Below, piece after piece: positions 12,764 through 26,422 of a stretch of 64,000 bases of DNA; the stretch's first letter is position 1; each line of letters begins with the position of its first letter. The notes under the pieces were generated by a model. It worked only from the letters and a program-made list of their open reading frames with translations, did no database searches and was not told the DNA's origin. Both the position numbers and the translations under genes were made by a program. This DNA is from Cynocephalus volans. Its lineage: Eukaryota > Chordata > Mammalia > Dermoptera > Cynocephalidae. Location: contig NC_084463.1 of NCBI RefSeq assembly GCF_027409185.1, positions 66,325,852 to 66,389,851 of the forward strand. The letters are read 5' to 3'.

Positions 12764-13700
12764 TTTTTTTTTAAGGGCCAAAAGACTCGAACAGAAACTT
12801 TTGCAGAAAATAGGAATGAAAAGATGAAACATGAAAAGATGCTTAACATCACTAGTCATCAGGAAAAGCAAATTATAACCACAACAGGACACCACTAGAA
12901 TGTCTAAATTAAAAAGACTAATAATACCAAATTTTCGAAAATATACGTAGCATCTGGAACTATCAGATAATTACCAATGTATATATAAGAACACAACCAC
13001 TTTGGAATAAGGTTTCACAGTTTTGTTTCAAGCAGAATTTCTCAACCTCAGCACTACTAATATTTTGGACCAGACACTTGTTTGTTGTGGAGAACTATTC
13101 TGTGCATTGTACAATGGGCAGCAGTATCTTTGACCTCCACCCTTCCACACTCAGTTGAGATAATCAAAAATGTTTCTAGACATTGCAAATGTTCTTGGGC
13201 GGGCTAAATCACCTACAATTGAGAACTACTGCTTTAAAGTTAAACATACATGTACCCAGCAATTCCATACCCAGGTGTTTACCCAGACATGAACACATAT
13301 TTCCATAAAATATTTGTACATGAATGTCTACACAGTTTTATCCATACTATCCAAAGACTAACAATAATCCAAACGTCCACCTACAAGTAAACAGATATTG
13401 TATGCTTACACAATAAAATATAATGAAGCACTGAAAATGAATTAACTACTGATATTTCCATTAACATGAATGAATTTTAAAAACAGTATGTTGAACATAA
13501 GAAATCACACATAAAAGAGTACATGCTATATGATTATATTTATATGATGTTCTTAAATAGGAAAAGCTAAGCTTTGGTCAATGAAATAACAGTGATTGTG
13601 TGAGAGGATGTTAGGGAGCTGGACAGGGCACAGAGGAAGTTGTTTAAAATCTGCACCTATGCAATATGAAAATTATACCTCAAAATGTAAGAAAAAATCA
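12764..13700 (+). mobile_element. Ancient L1 3' portion, interrupted by MER20
   Basis: L1 ORF2 carboxy-terminal and 3' UTR-like text resumes after the young L1 (gatgcttaacatcactagtc, caaattataaccacaacagg), is split by MER20 at 13031-13235, and ends near 13700 with the typical 'cctatgcaatatgaaaatta' 3' tail. Same strand and order as the fragment left of the young L1, so one old element was split. Confidence 0.75.
13031..13235 (-). mobile_element. MER20 (hAT-Charlie DNA transposon)
   Basis: Ends ttctcaacctcagcactact and gagaactact, with internal gtgcattgtacaatgggcag and gacattgcaaatgttct, match the reverse complement of MER20 as I recall it. Diverged and internally deleted. Confidence 0.8.
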
Positions 13701-14780
13701 ATTTTTATGATATTGCATTAAAACTACAAATATGCAGACAAGTTGAGAAAGTGACAAAAAAGTAGAGCATATAAGTAGCTCTAAAGTCACATTATTTTTT
13801 TTTTTTGATGTTACAGTTATATATTTAAATTTTAAATAGTACTTAGGGAGGGGTGTGAGAAAGTCAGTGCATTCTTTGCTACCACCTGCTACATAAGCAA
13901 ACCAAGATACTCAGGCACTGCTTTCAGATATTGTACTTAACTAAATAGATGCTTCAGTTTTCATAACTCGACACAGATACCAAGGCTTAGCATAAATTCC
14001 TCTTTAATCTTTTTCAGTTAGCTGGTCACCAATCCCTTAATTAAACAAAGTACCTCACTCATTTATTTCCTGATACATTCACTCAATTGTCAAATGTACT
14101 GCATGCTTCCTTGCAAAGGTCACAGTCTTCATAGATCCATCTGCCAATGTAACCTGTCACATTTTAAAAGTCAGCATGCAGAGCAAAACCAATTTAAGAT
14201 TAACATTTTTCATTTCCGTGTAATTTCCCATGACAACTCACCCTTATATGCACCATGTTTCCTTCATTTCACTAATGAGCTAATGAACATTTATTTCACT
14301 TCTTTCGGAATGGGATGCATTTGGCAATACCAACCATTTAAATGTGCCAATGTCTAACTCTAAATAGGTTTTTAAAATGTTTCACTGTGTTCTCTGTCAC
14401 TCCTAAAGCTACCTGGTACTGAGTTATTTCAATAAGAGCCCAGACTGGTAAGAAGTTGTAACACATTACCAAAGACCACTATGCTGCCAGCCATCCAGTC
14501 ATATAAATTGAGGTGTCTTCTGACTCCAGCAAGTTAGAAACTGATCACCGGTAGATGTAGTAATCTCCTAACAGTGAGAAGTATGTGATTTTCACTAGAT
14601 CAGAGAGGGACCGGATGCCCAAATCCACCCTCAAAGCATACCAGCAAATGGTATGAAATGGCATATTTAACATGCCTATACACATATTTTTCCATAATAC
14701 AAACTATAAAAAGTAAAGCTCAAAACTCATGTTCACTGGGGAAAACATACAGAATACAGTGTAAGAAATACTACAGAGGG
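13701..14780. other. No gene or named repeat recognised
   Basis: AT-rich sequence with short accidental frames only. Confidence 0.6.
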
Positions 14781-15201
14781 TTGCTATTGGCTGAATGTGT
14801 CCCCAAAGTTTTATGTATTAGAAACTTAATCCCCACTCTGACAGTGTTTACAGGATGGGAAATCTTGTGATGGTTATTGAAAGGTGGGGCCTTAAAGAGG
14901 TGATTAGACTGTGAAGAATGTGTCCTTGAGAATGGATTGATCCATTCATGGAGTAATGGGCATGGTTCTGATAGCTTAAAAAGGAGAGCAACTGAGAAGC
15001 TTAGCTCTCTCTCTTGCTCAACCATTTCATCATGAGGTATGCTGCATTGCTATCGTCACTACCAACAAGAAGGTCCTCACCAGCTGTGTTCCCTGGACTT
15101 TGGACTTCCTAGCCTCTAAACTGTAAGAAATAAATTTCATTTCTTCAGACATTGCTCAGTCTCAGGTATTCTGTTATCAGCAATAGAAACAGACTAATAC
15201 A
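14781..15201 (+). mobile_element. MaLR-family LTR
   Basis: tgctattggctgaatgtgtc, gtggggccttaaagaggtga, aagaaataaatttcatttct and the terminal aaacagactaatacag follow MST/MLT1 LTRs. Solo LTR. Confidence 0.85.
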
Positions 15202-16903
15202 GGGGTATAGATTTGAATGGGGAAAATGGAATGCAAATAATATTTTCTAATGTAAACAGGTACAGGTTTCAGGGATTTAAGAAAACAGCTGAGGTACAAT
15301 TCAAGGCCAAAGGCTAAACAAAGGCAGATATTTCCAGTTAAAAATAATGAATTGAGCGTACCCACTTTGCTGCCTCCAGCAAGGAATACATTTAAAAATG
15401 TACAAGAAATAATTTAAATATAAACTCCCAAAGTCCAAGAGAAAGAGAAGACAACAGAAAACAACAGATGTTAACAAAGCCATATACTGTGTTAAGTGGA
15501 TGAATAGTAAATAACTCAGCAGTGAAGAAATTACAACCTAAGTACCTTCACAGGGCAATGCCCACAAGATGCCAGCCTAGCCACACGGCCAATGGACAGA
15601 TGATTCCCACCTCACCAAGGTGCAATAAACCAAGGCAAGATCCATTCTCTCATTACATACAGAACACAGCATCAATTCAATTACTTCACATTTCCTACTG
15701 GAAAAAAATAAAAAACAAGCCTGATTTCTCCTTCTGATTGTCAAGTAGCCCCAAGCCAATCGGGAAAAAAAAAAAAAAAAAAAAAAAAAAACTAGTATTA
15801 TTAAGTACTTAAATTGCTTACACAGTAATGGTTTTGCAATACCAGTTTTTGTTGTGGTGGTTTTTCCTAAGAACACCTTCACTCTGTCCACCCACTAAGT
15901 GATTTCATGTGTGCGGCCACTCATCTTTGTGCATCTCTGGGAACCAGTACTTTCTATCCTTTCTAAGGAAAGCAAGATAGCTTCTTTTTATGTTTTTCTA
16001 GGCCCAGTACTCATTTTCACACTAGCAGTTGCAGGGCTGGATCTCCCTTCTCAGCACTATGGCACTTTCCAAAACAATTAAATGAGAATACAAGTGTTTT
16101 TTTTTAAACATTAGTAAGTTTAAAACTACTTTTTATAGGCAACACTAAGATATAAACTAAAGCCCTTACTATATTTTGTCCTCTTCAGTTCTGCTATAAA
16201 TAAACTAATGCAAACCCTTCAATATCAAAATTTATAATTCTGCAATGAATGATAGAACCAGATTCCAGGAAAAGGCTGACAAACAACTACATAACTAAGT
16301 GAAAGGTGCATTTGTGCCTTTGAGTGTGTGTGCATGCACACACGGTGGGAAGCATGGAGGGGAAAGAAAAGGCTCATGGACCTCCTAGACTTAATTTGGT
16401 GGAAAAATAGAACCATAAACAAAAAAATAAATTTTATAGGTTCCAAAAGAGAAACCATGATAGTTAAAGAACGCGGGTAGACCAGCAGACCTCACCAAAA
16501 GACAAGTAAAGCACCAATAGTAAGTGCTGCTACCTTGATAGGTAAATCTCTAAAAGCAACAGCCAATTATCTTGAGTGAGCAGAAGAGAAAGTTAGTCTT
16601 GAGTTTGCTTTTGGTCACTTATAAGTAAAAGATCTACTCTCTTACTTATAGATCTCTCTTCAATGATGAGAGAAATCATTCTTACTTGCTCATTTATTCA
16701 AGTACCATAATGTTCATAACAGTAAATAAAAAGTTCTAATTCAACAAATACCATGTACACAAGGCACCCTGCTACACTTTATATCTGAGATGGCAGTGAA
16801 AAAGAACATAGTGATTTCAATATCCTGTACTCCACATAGAGTCTCAAAGAAGAAAGTTCTTCATCTTCTATCTGGGTTCTACAACTGGGTCAGGTTCCCT
16901 CAG
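15202..16903. other. No gene recognised; A run at 15765-15791
   Basis: Unique-looking AT-rich sequence. The 27-base A run may be the tail of an undetermined retroposed piece; no clear target duplication is seen. Confidence 0.55.
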
Positions 16904-17043
16904 CCACTGGTTCTCAAAGTGTGGTCCACAGACTCCAAATACCCTTTCAATAAGTCTGCAAGGTCAAAACTTTGTTCATAACAATACTGATGTTTCACCA
17001 TATTGACATTATCAGTTATGACACAAAAACAGCATTGGGGTAA
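16904..17043 (+). mobile_element. MER5A (hAT-Charlie DNA transposon), truncated
   Basis: ccactggttctcaaagtgtg gtccacagact, ctgcaaggtcaaaactttgt tcataacaatactgatg. The typical 5' end of MER5A; the right end is lost next to the RPL27A insertion. Confidence 0.85.
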
Positions 17044-17080
17044 AACTGTTGGTACCTTACCACAGATCAAGACATTGGTG

Positions 17081-17590
17081 CTCTTTCACCTCAGCCGCCA
17101 CCATGCCATCCAGACTGAGAAGATCTAGAAACTTAGGGGCCACGTGAGCCACGGCTGCATTGGCAAGCACCAGCAGCATCTGGGAGGCAGGAGTAATGCT
17201 GGTGGCATGTATCACCACAGGATCAACTTTGACAAATATCACCCAGGTTACTTTGGGAAAGGTGGTATGAGGCATTACCACTTGAAGAGGAAGCAAAGCT
17301 TCTGCTTAACTGTCAACCTTGATAAACTGTGGACCTTGGTTAGTGAACAGACACAGGGAAATGCTGTCAGAAACAAGACTGGAGCGGCTCCAATCTCTGA
17401 TGAGATGCGATCAGGCTACTGCAAAGTTCTGGAAAGCTCCCAAAGCAGCCTGTCATCATGAAGGCCAAATTCTTCAGCAGAGAAGCTGAGAAGATTTGGG
17501 GGGAAGGGAAGGTCTCTGTCCCAGTGGTTTGAAGCCACATGGAGAGAGGTTCATTAAATGCTAACAAATGCTTTTTTAAAAACAAAAACA
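17081..17590 (+). pseudogene. RPL27AP: RPL27A processed pseudogene
   Basis: An intronless copy of the 60S ribosomal protein L27a mRNA. It begins with 5' UTR and an ATG at 17103 (MPSRLR), loses frame within the first ten codons by a one-base deletion, then reads [47 protein letters not shown] and [15 protein letters not shown] from 17144. It decays after [18 protein letters not shown], keeps 3' UTR text (gaagccacatgg, cattaaatgctaac), and ends in an A-rich tail. The heptamer aagacat flanks both ends (17069-17075, 17591-17597), a plausible target-site duplication. The Cys for Arg, the Gln replacements and the frameshift make translation to a working protein implausible. Confidence 0.93.
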
Positions 17591-17724
17591 AAGACATCAA
17601 CAAACTGTACTCATCAGATATTCTCTACCATCACATGCTTGTAATAAAAGATGCCAGTCTCACTTTAAAATGCCCTCCATAAACCAGTAAAAACTGATCA
17701 TTAAATCTTAACCCTTGAGTATAA

Positions 17725-18186
17725 GTATTAGTTTTCTGAGGCTGCCATAACAAATTAATGCAGATTTCATGGCTTGTCAACAGACATTTATTCTCTGACT
17801 TCTGGAGGCCAGTAGTCCAAAGTCAAGGTACTATTAGCAAGGCCACACACACCCTCCAATGGCTGCAAGGGGAGAATCCATTCCTTCCCTCTTTGTTTTT
17901 GGTGGCTCCAGGCATTCCTTGGCTTATAGACATGTCACTCCGATCTCTGCCTCCATGATCACACTGACTCTCTGTGTCTTCTCTCCTTCTGTCTCTGTGT
18001 ATTTTCTCTCCCATCAGGACACTTGTCACTGGATTTAGAACCCACCTGAATAACCCTAAATGATCTCATCTCAAGATCTTTATTATATCCGCAAAGAACC
18101 TTTGTCCAATTAAGGTAACACTGGCAGGTTCCAGGGCTTAGGATATGGACATATCTTCTGTGAGACTGCTATTCAGCCTGCTACAA
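17725..18186 (-). mobile_element. MaLR-like LTR
   Basis: Reverse orientation: tattagttttctgaggctgc, tgacttctggaggccagtag, gatctcatctcaagatcttt and ggttccagggcttaggatat. Family assignment within MaLR is uncertain. It begins 135 bp after the RPL27A copy. Confidence 0.75.
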
Positions 18187-18886
18187 GACTTTTTAATACC
18201 CCACGTGGCCAAATGGCAAGTATTCGTAAAGCACTTCTGTTGCACAGTGAAATATAAAAGTTATCTTGAGGAAAAGCACTTGTGAGATTGAGTTGCAAAC
18301 TGAACTAGACTCTTTTTAAATGGGCACCACTTTTACTCACAAGAACAAGTGACAAACCACAGTAACAAAAACAACAAGAGCAGCCCTGAAAGCTAGAAGC
18401 TGGTCTGGTATCAGCAGAGTCTTGATGTTGCTAAGACCTGACCCTCACAACTAAGCCTTCATGTTCTCCTGTTAAACAGAACATCAACATCAGACTAGGA
18501 CACTGACCATGATGGGTCAAGACAAAAACAAAAATAAAAACATCAACACTCCCCAAACCACAAGATGACTAAACATCCTCCTTTCCTAGCTAATAAGAGT
18601 GACCACAATTCCTTCACCAATTAAAGCTTTAGCCTCCATTTATTCCTTCCTCCTTAAATGAGATTTATTAAGAAAACCAGTAAAAGAATCACCCCAGTTA
18701 CCCCACAGCATCTAATCCAGAGTACGGCCCCCTTCTTTTAACCTTCCACTGAATCATTTAACATAAATCCAAGTCCTACAGTAAGTCCTGTCTAATAAAT
18801 TCTTATTGAGATGCCCCATGGTTCTTCATGGTGTGCATTCTCCCTTGCCACCACAAGTAATTAACCCAACTTGTTCAACCACAGGT

Positions 18887-19277
18887 GTATTAGTCTGTTT
18901 TGTGTTGCTTATAACAAAGTACACGGAACTGGGAAATTTATGAAGAAAATGAAATTTGTTTGCTTACAGTTTCTGAGGCTGGGAATTCCAAAGTCCATCT
19001 GATGGTGGTGACAGTGACCAAGGGTCTCACATAGCAAGATGGTTGAAGCAGAGAGAGCAAGACAGACTCTCCTCTTCTTTTAAAGCCCCCAGAACCATGC
19101 CCTTGACCTCCATTTTTAACCGATTCACTATGGCATGGTCCTTTCAATTACCATAATAGGATTTCCCACCCTCTTAACAGTCACAATGTGGGCTAAGATT
19201 CTAAGACATAAAACTCGGAGGACACAATTTAAACTTCAGTGAGTTTGGGGGAAGACATAATTCAGTCCACTACAGGT
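18887..19277 (-). mobile_element. MaLR-family LTR (MST/MLT1-like)
   Basis: Reverse orientation: tgtattagtctgttttgtgt, gtttctgaggctgggaattc and aattcagtccactaca. Solo LTR. Confidence 0.85.
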
Positions 19278-22200
19278 GTGTTCCTGGTAGTCTCTGGCAG
19301 GAGGGCACTGACAATGGTTTTGAGCCTTGGTCAATTACAGACATCTCCTCAAAAATGCACAAAGTGAGCTTATTACTTCAAAGAAAACTGACAGTATTTA
19401 TTGCCAATGATAAAATTCAAGCTTTAAGAGCAAATTTGATTGTGGGAAATTTGTATCTACTGTGCACTGGATAGCTTCCCAAAAAAGATTTTTCTAATGA
19501 GACCATTGGTGATAATAAATGTGGTTTTGATACTTATAAAATGAAATAGGTCAGTATTTGGAAGATCTGCATAACTCAGAGAATATTTTCCAAATAAACA
19601 AAACATGAGGTTAAAAAATACAGTTAAAAGGCCTTTTTGGAGTACAAGACAGACCAATGGACTTGACTGTAACAAAGAACAAAAGGTTCATTGATGTGGT
19701 TTCAGAATTTATATGAAACTATCACTGGTTGAGTTCTGGTGTGCTATCAAAGAAGAATGTACACATCTGAGAGGGGTATTAACACATTCCTCCCTTTCCA
19801 ACTATAAATCTGTGCAAGGCCAGACTTTCTTAATATCCTTCAAAGGAATATATTGCAACAGATTAAACTCAGAAAATATTATTATAATCCAACTGTTTTC
19901 AACTCTATTCAGCAGATGTTAAAGAGATTTGTATGGTTAACAATATATAATGGTGTTATTTTCTCACTAATTTTTATTTTAGAAGACAATTATTTTTCAT
20001 TAAAAACTATTTTAAGTTAGCAAGCAGCATTTGCTATTATTTTAAATTAACAAATATTGTAAAAAAAAATTCAGTGTCAAAGGAGTTTACATTCCCAAGA
20101 AATTTAGATAATTATTTTTTTGAGTATCTACCTCATAATTCTATTAAGTTTAGCATTTACTAAAAAACATAAGAAATCAAAACTGTGAGAAAAAATGAGA
20201 TAGTACCTTTTTCTTAGGGCAGACTAAAAAACGCACTAAATATAACCCATTGAAATGAAAAATCAGCACAGAAATTTAAACATCAATGGTTGGGTTAAAA
20301 ACACAGATTAGGTACACAAAAAGATGACAGAGTTAAACTGGAAGATAAATCTGAGGAATTAAACAAAAAGGCAGCACAGAAAATATAAAAAGGAGATTAC
20401 AAAATATGAACAAAATGAAGAGACAACATATATCAAATTGGAGTTTAAATACAGAAAACAATGTTGAGAATTTTCTAGCACTGGTGAAAAAGACGAATCT
20501 TCAGGTTCAGGAAGTACAAGAACAATCACTGAATAGTCAGACAAAATTTTAAATGCAATCAGAAAGACAAATCACTACAAACACTGACAATTAGACTGAC
20601 ACCAGCTGTAGCATGTGCTGGAAGACAGTGGGATAATAGATCAGATAACTGTCACACCCAATGACTCCAACACTTGTGAGTAAAAGAAAAACATTTTCAG
20701 ACACAAAAAGATTTACTAATAACATACCCTTCCCTCACTGAAAGAACTACTAAAAAATGGTATTTTAAGAAGAAAACTAACTCCAAAAGGAAAATGTAGG
20801 TCACAAGAAAGACTTGAGCAAATAAGTAAACATGTTGCTGTAGTTTTAAATAATAAGCACTGCTCTCTGAGGGGGAGGGAGTGACTAAACTGGAGGTAGG
20901 AGAAAATGTGAAACTAAAATACTGAAAATGGTAACATTTGAGTTGGGAAAGTGTTCCAAGGGTCTCACACTGTACAAGAGCAAGGTAGAAATATTAGTTA
21001 ACTTTTGACTTAATTATGTCCAGTATGCTTTTATACCACGGAGGATAACCACAAAATTTGGATGTTTAAGATAACCAAGCACACACAACAAATTAAAATA
21101 CACTGCTGTATGCAGAAAACCAACAAATAAGTACAGATACTGATACAAACCCCTTGTGTTTCACTAACTCCCACTCTTACACTTTTATATTATATATAAC
21201 ATTTTTATACTTTTATATTATATATAACAACATATGTGAAACAGTGACGGTGTCAAAGCAACTAATATTAGAAAAGCTTAGTGTTTTTTCTCTCAAGATA
21301 AATATATAAATACGAAACCTAGTATTTTCTTTCTTGTATGCCAAAGGATCATCCTGCTCTTTGGAAACCACAGGTACACATACATAACCAGAACTGTACA
21401 GGCAGTTTCCCAGATGAAACAACCCTTAACGTAATAAATCATGAGTTAATTAGGCCAAGAAGGAGCTAAGTGAAGGGTATTCCAAACAGACATTAACAGC
21501 ATGAGTAAAGGCTAAAAGGATCAAACACCATGATCTGTGAAGGAAAACTTAAAAGTTTGAAATTTGCAGTTTTGAACTGTTAGGACATAAAGCAGATCTC
21601 TCCGGCATTCACTCCCCAAAACTAAGAGGTGACATCCTTATATCCACTCTCAGTAAAAACGCTGCCAGTAGATCTCAGTGAAGCAGCCTAATCTTTTCTA
21701 CCCTCCTCTTCTCATAGTAATCAATGCCCCATACTCATTACATGTTATCAAGTCTCAGATGCCTGAATATATTTGCCTAAATTGGAAAGTAGACAGGGTT
21801 TTATTGTGTGGCCCCAAAGGAACATGAAATCTGACTTCCACTTTCTTGGAGAAAACGAATTTCCTTAGCACAAATGCACTTTTATACAGCCTTTTCTCAG
21901 AGTGCATCTCAGTATAAAACAAGTAATCGTGACACTGACTTCCAATAAGCAGTAAAATAATCCCACAGAGAATTATTTACTGGCAGCGAAATCCTATGAA
22001 GATGCCAAAGACTACTGGTGATATATATGATGAGGTCCATATAGCTTAGTGCTCAATCTTGCTTCCTCTTTGTCTCTCCAATATGACAGCTGAAATGGCT
22101 GGCACCCCAAAAGTAGAAGAGTCCCTTGTCTCAGCAACCACTTAAAAGACAGTAAGGTAGCACCTATTACTTAAGAAAAGGCTCTCAAAGTAATTAAATT

Positions 22201-24429
22201 TTCCACGCCCTTGAAGTCAACTTGAAGCTTTTAAAAACTCAAGCAACTCAAGTCCTGATGGTTGCACAACAGCCTAACCAGTTAATTACTTGCTACCAAC
22301 CCTGTGTAACAATATTTATCTATTCATTCACACAGTCATCCAAAGACTCAGTGAGCATTAACTATGTACCAGGCACTGGTGCAGGATATACTGTTATGAA
22401 AACAGATGTTCCTGCCTCATATGACATAGCACTTCCCCAGTTTATTAAAATGTAATCTCAAGAACCATGACATTCATTAAACTACAGTTCCTTCCATACT
22501 ATTATGTTTAAAATTCTGAGGAACATAAATAAGATTCACAAGTTAATACAAGTTTGCTGCAAATCTAAATAGCTGGGATGAGAAAACAAACACATCTTAC
22601 ACAGTAGGTGCTCCATAAATGTATGTTAATATTCATTATCATAAAAGAGATCTAAACGATAAGCTAGCTTACAATGGTATTCAAGCATGAGTCCTCTAAG
22701 TCACACCTGTAAAGAGCTACTTCTAAATAAATGACTATGTACTTGAACGAAGTAAAGAATTTTTAAAACCCTATACTACCTTATTCTCATGATGACAGTT
22801 TCAGAAGAGACATTACAAAGGAAGAATCAGAAATATGTAATATTGGATGTATGGTACAGAAAGAATTGTATAATCATGTATCCATTTGCTTTTCCTGAGG
22901 AAAACCCTTGGCTTCTATGAGTGATATAAAGGCAAACAAAACAGTTCGGCCTTCATAAGTTTACATAGTGGAGGAGAAAGAGGGTATAAAAAACAATAGA
23001 AACAAAGGAAAATATAATTAGAGCTGTAAATGCAGAAGTCTATGTATTATTACATGGGGAAAATATCCAATTCAAAATCATCTTTAAAAGTAATATAGCA
23101 GCAACTAAATTTAAATAAGGCTTTGCGGAAGCAGGAGTACAACTGTGGATCACCCTGGTCATCCAATTTTGTAGGCACCTACAATTCAATGCTTCAACAA
23201 ATAAAGGAGAAACTATTTAAATTTCCTTCAAATATGTCCAAATTCATGAACAATATAAGGTTCTTTACAAGTACACCTAACCTAATCTTCCACTTCGTTT
23301 AATACCTTCTCACTTCACAAAGTAATGTACAAAGCACACAGTGAGCAATTAAATGATTGCTGAATTGCAGCACTGGCTTAATAGAAAATCTCATTTATTT
23401 AGACGCAGATCAAAAATCATTTTGTGATGCTCGCATGATAAAAAGTGCATGAACAAATGTCAAACATCATGGTTAGCAATGTATCTTTGCAATGCACAAG
23501 TATACTGACATGTATTAGATACAGAATAACTCTTGGATTTAATATGAGCTTCTCAAATCACTCAAACTGCAGTCAAAACATTTCATTTCATTTCAGCAGC
23601 TGAAGTGAAACTAAGGCTACAAATATTTTTCTGGGTCACATTTAAAGACAGAGCACCTAATTTACTGAAAAACTAATAGCATCTTGTCATCTAGTCCTAA
23701 GTAATTTTTCTGAAAGAGCTGTAAGTAATCTTCTAAAACTATAGTACATGAAACTTGAATATTAATATTTTTTCTTACTCCTATTCAAATACTATGATTA
23801 ATTTTATATATGTTTAAGAATTCAACGGAGGGACAGAATGGGGATTTAGGATAAACTGAAGCAGCCTACTTTTTAAATTCAGTCCCGCTACCACTGTTGT
23901 GACACTTCCATCAATTTTAAGCAAATAATAGACTGTTATATCTGTCCCCTCAGAGTCAGGGTAAAAACCCATCTTGGGGAACTGGCAGAGTATTATTACT
24001 GTGGTTTCTTCCTCCTCTGTTTCAGAAATTTTGCTTCTTCAGTATGTTATTTAATTTGAACGTCCATTCAAATCTTTCATGAAAGTTAATATCTTAACAA
24101 AAGCAAATACATTTTAAATTGCAACCCATGTAAATTTGTTTTCATTTCAAACCTACATTTCTTATACAAGAGAACATACTTTTTAAAGAGGCTTTTTATT
24201 TCAAAGTTTTAATTTTATACTGTAATTTATACTAGAATAACTATAGATGACAATTCAAAGGCCATTTTACTACATTTTTTTTATGACCACAGTTTTCAAA
24301 TCATACTAGTATGTTTTATAAACATACTAGAAACCAGGCCATCATGCATCTAAAAATTATCTTTAAGAGGATTTTCCATATGTCTTTTCTAAGACTATAG
24401 ACAAATAGAGATTTTCTCAGGTTAATATA
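19278..24429. other. Long stretch without genes
   Basis: Contains old L1M/HAL1-like text at about 20540-20800 and L2/MIR-like pieces at about 22310-22430 and 22590-22625 (gtaggtgctccataaatgta). No DDX10 exon downstream of LKERAQR is present on the minus strand. Confidence 0.6.
21179..21230. repeat. Short AT-rich tandem duplication
   Basis: acttttatattatatataac appears twice, separated by atttttat. Simple local duplication. Confidence 0.85.
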
Positions 24430-24443
24430 AAAAACATTTTTCA

Positions 24444-24543
24444 GGCTGGCCGGTTAGCTCAGTTGGTTAGAGTACAGCCTTGTAACACACCAAGGTCAAG
24501 GGTCTGAATCCCCACACTAGCCAGCTACCAAGCAAATGAACAG
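24444..24543 (+). mobile_element. tRNA-Ile-derived SINE, monomer (CYN-like)
   Basis: ggccggttagctcagttggt is the 5' half of tRNA-Ile with A box; caccaaggtcaagggtctga carries the B box region. Flanked by aaaaacatttttca / aaaaccatttttca (24430-24443, 24544-24557). About 170 bp from the last DDX10 exon seen. Not a tRNA gene: anticodon arm and acceptor pairing are lost. Confidence 0.88.
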
Positions 24544-24712
24544 AAAACCATTTTTCAAAGTTAAGGAATAAGTTAGACTTATCTATCTGAAAATTACACT
24601 GCTTGAATATCTGAAACATGAGCATGCAACCTAGAAGGAACAGAAGATGATGAAATTTAATTTTATCATAAATTCCACTCCAACAAATGTATCCAGTTCA
24701 AAAACAACTTAC

Positions 24713-24801
24713 CCTTTGTGCTCTTTCTTTTAAATCTTGATCTTGGGCTAAAAAGGATTCCAGTTTTTTCTGGACATCTGGTAAGTTTTTCTGGATTGAT
24801 T
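24713..24801 (-). pseudogene. DDX10P: DDX10 pseudogene exon j (89 nt, +1 frameshift); last exon seen
   Basis: After acaaag the exon reads INPEKL, then one extra base in the four-base stretch ACCA where three are expected, then in the next frame DVQKKLESFLAQDQDLKER and AQR before gtaagt. The parent length is 88 nt (1 + 29 codons); here it is 89. The insertion shifts the frame. I find no later DDX10 exon (CFVSYVRSVYL and onward) down to position 1, so the rest is either beyond a long intron or was not included in the duplication. Confidence 0.88.
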
Positions 24802-25619
24802 CTTTGTAACAAAAAGATAAAGGTTAAATAAAAATATTTCAATTTTAGAGACTAAAAATGGTGCACAATCTTTTCCTATTTTCCTCAGTATTATCTTTCA
24901 ATGTGTAACATTTTTTCTCATCTATGACCCAGATTAGACCAAAATTACACAGGACATAAATTTGATTCTCTTACGAATATCAAAAGAGAAAGGAAATGAC
25001 ACAGACACTTTCTCTAAACATCCCTTGATGAGTGAGTGAAAGATACTTAGATTAACACCGCAATTAGCCCTAGTTACTTCTTAATTCTACAAAAATAGAA
25101 AGGAGTCTCCCATGGGAGATGGATCCTCAATAAAATAGAGTGAAGTCTAATATCATTTTTATAACTGCTTTCATTTTTAGTCAAATAACACAAAATCAAT
25201 CTTAAGTAATAAACAAATAGCAAAAGAATATAAATATTGACTTCTCTATTTGGAAAGTAGGCATAATACAACAGGGATGGTACTTAACTCTGCCCACTGG
25301 GGCTACAGGAGAGAAAAATTCTAGGTTTCACAAGACACCCCACTTGTTTCCCTGATTTTAGACTGAACCACTTTGTTCCTGAAAAGCTGGGGTGATAATG
25401 CGTGGTGGTGGATGAGGTTGTTTTTCCTTTTTTTGTTTTAATTTTAGAAAATTTCAAAATAAACAAAGGTAGAAAACTTTCACTCGGCCTCAACAATTAT
25501 TAACTTGTGGCCAATTCTGTTTCTTCTACCTCCTCGACCACTCTTCCTCCATCTAACCACCCTCCAAATTATTTTTAGAGAAATCAAGCCAAAGCATTTC
25601 AACAGCCCAAATACAAGTG

Positions 25620-26422
25620 AGACTGAAACTTGTCATTCAGACAAGGATGTGGAGCAACAGGAACTCTTTCATTGCTGGTGAAAATGCAAAACGGTAGCCC
25701 CTTTTGGTTTTGTGAGAAACTGCCCAACTGTCTTCCAAACACACTTTTATTATCGAGTAATCATGCTCCTTGGTATTTACCCAAAGGAGTTGAAAACATC
25801 CAGGTGGGTATTCATAGAAGCTTTATACATAATTGCCAAAACCTAGAAGCAATCAAAATGTCCTTCAGCAGGTGAACGGATAAACTGTTACATCCAGACA
25901 ATGGAATATTACTCAGCACTGAAAAGAAATGAGCTCTCAAGCCATGAAAAAGCAAGGAGGAAACTTAAATGCATGTTACTAAGTAAAAGAAGCCAATATC
26001 AAAAGGTTTCATACTGTATGATTCCAACTGTATGACATTCTGAGAAGAAAAAACCATGGAAACAGTAACAATATTAGTAGTTGTCAGGGGCTGAGGTGAT
26101 GAGGGGAGAGAGGAATAGACAACACAGAACTTCTTCGTGCAGTGAAAATACCGTATGATACTATAATGGTGAATACACATCTTTACATATCTGTCCAAAC
26201 TTGTAGAGTATACAACACCAAGACTGACCCTCACATAAACTTACTTTGGGTGATAATGAAGTGTCAGTTTAGGTTCATCAACTGTAACAGATGTACCACT
26301 CTAGCAGGGGATGTTGGTAAATGGAGGCTATGCATGTATGGGGCATGGTGTATGAAGGAAATCTCATACTTTCTATTCAATTTTGCTGTGAACCTAAAAC
26401 TGTTCTAATAAAAAAAAAAATA
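25620..26422 (+). mobile_element. Ancient L1 3' end with A tail
   Basis: acaaggatgtggagcaacag, tgctccttggtatttaccca, ttgccaaaacctagaagcaa and atggaatattactcagcact in L1 order, ending caaaactgttctaat and an A run. Lies in the pseudogene intron left of exon i, opposite strand. Confidence 0.85.

Noticed and set aside
17144-17461. Functional RPL27A gene
   Set aside because: Frameshift after the initiator, lost carboxy end, no introns, A-rich tail and flanking duplication: a processed pseudogene.
24444-24543. A tRNA-Ile gene
   Set aside because: Target duplications, an A-rich tail and broken stems show it is a SINE. The same holds at 28003 and 36695.
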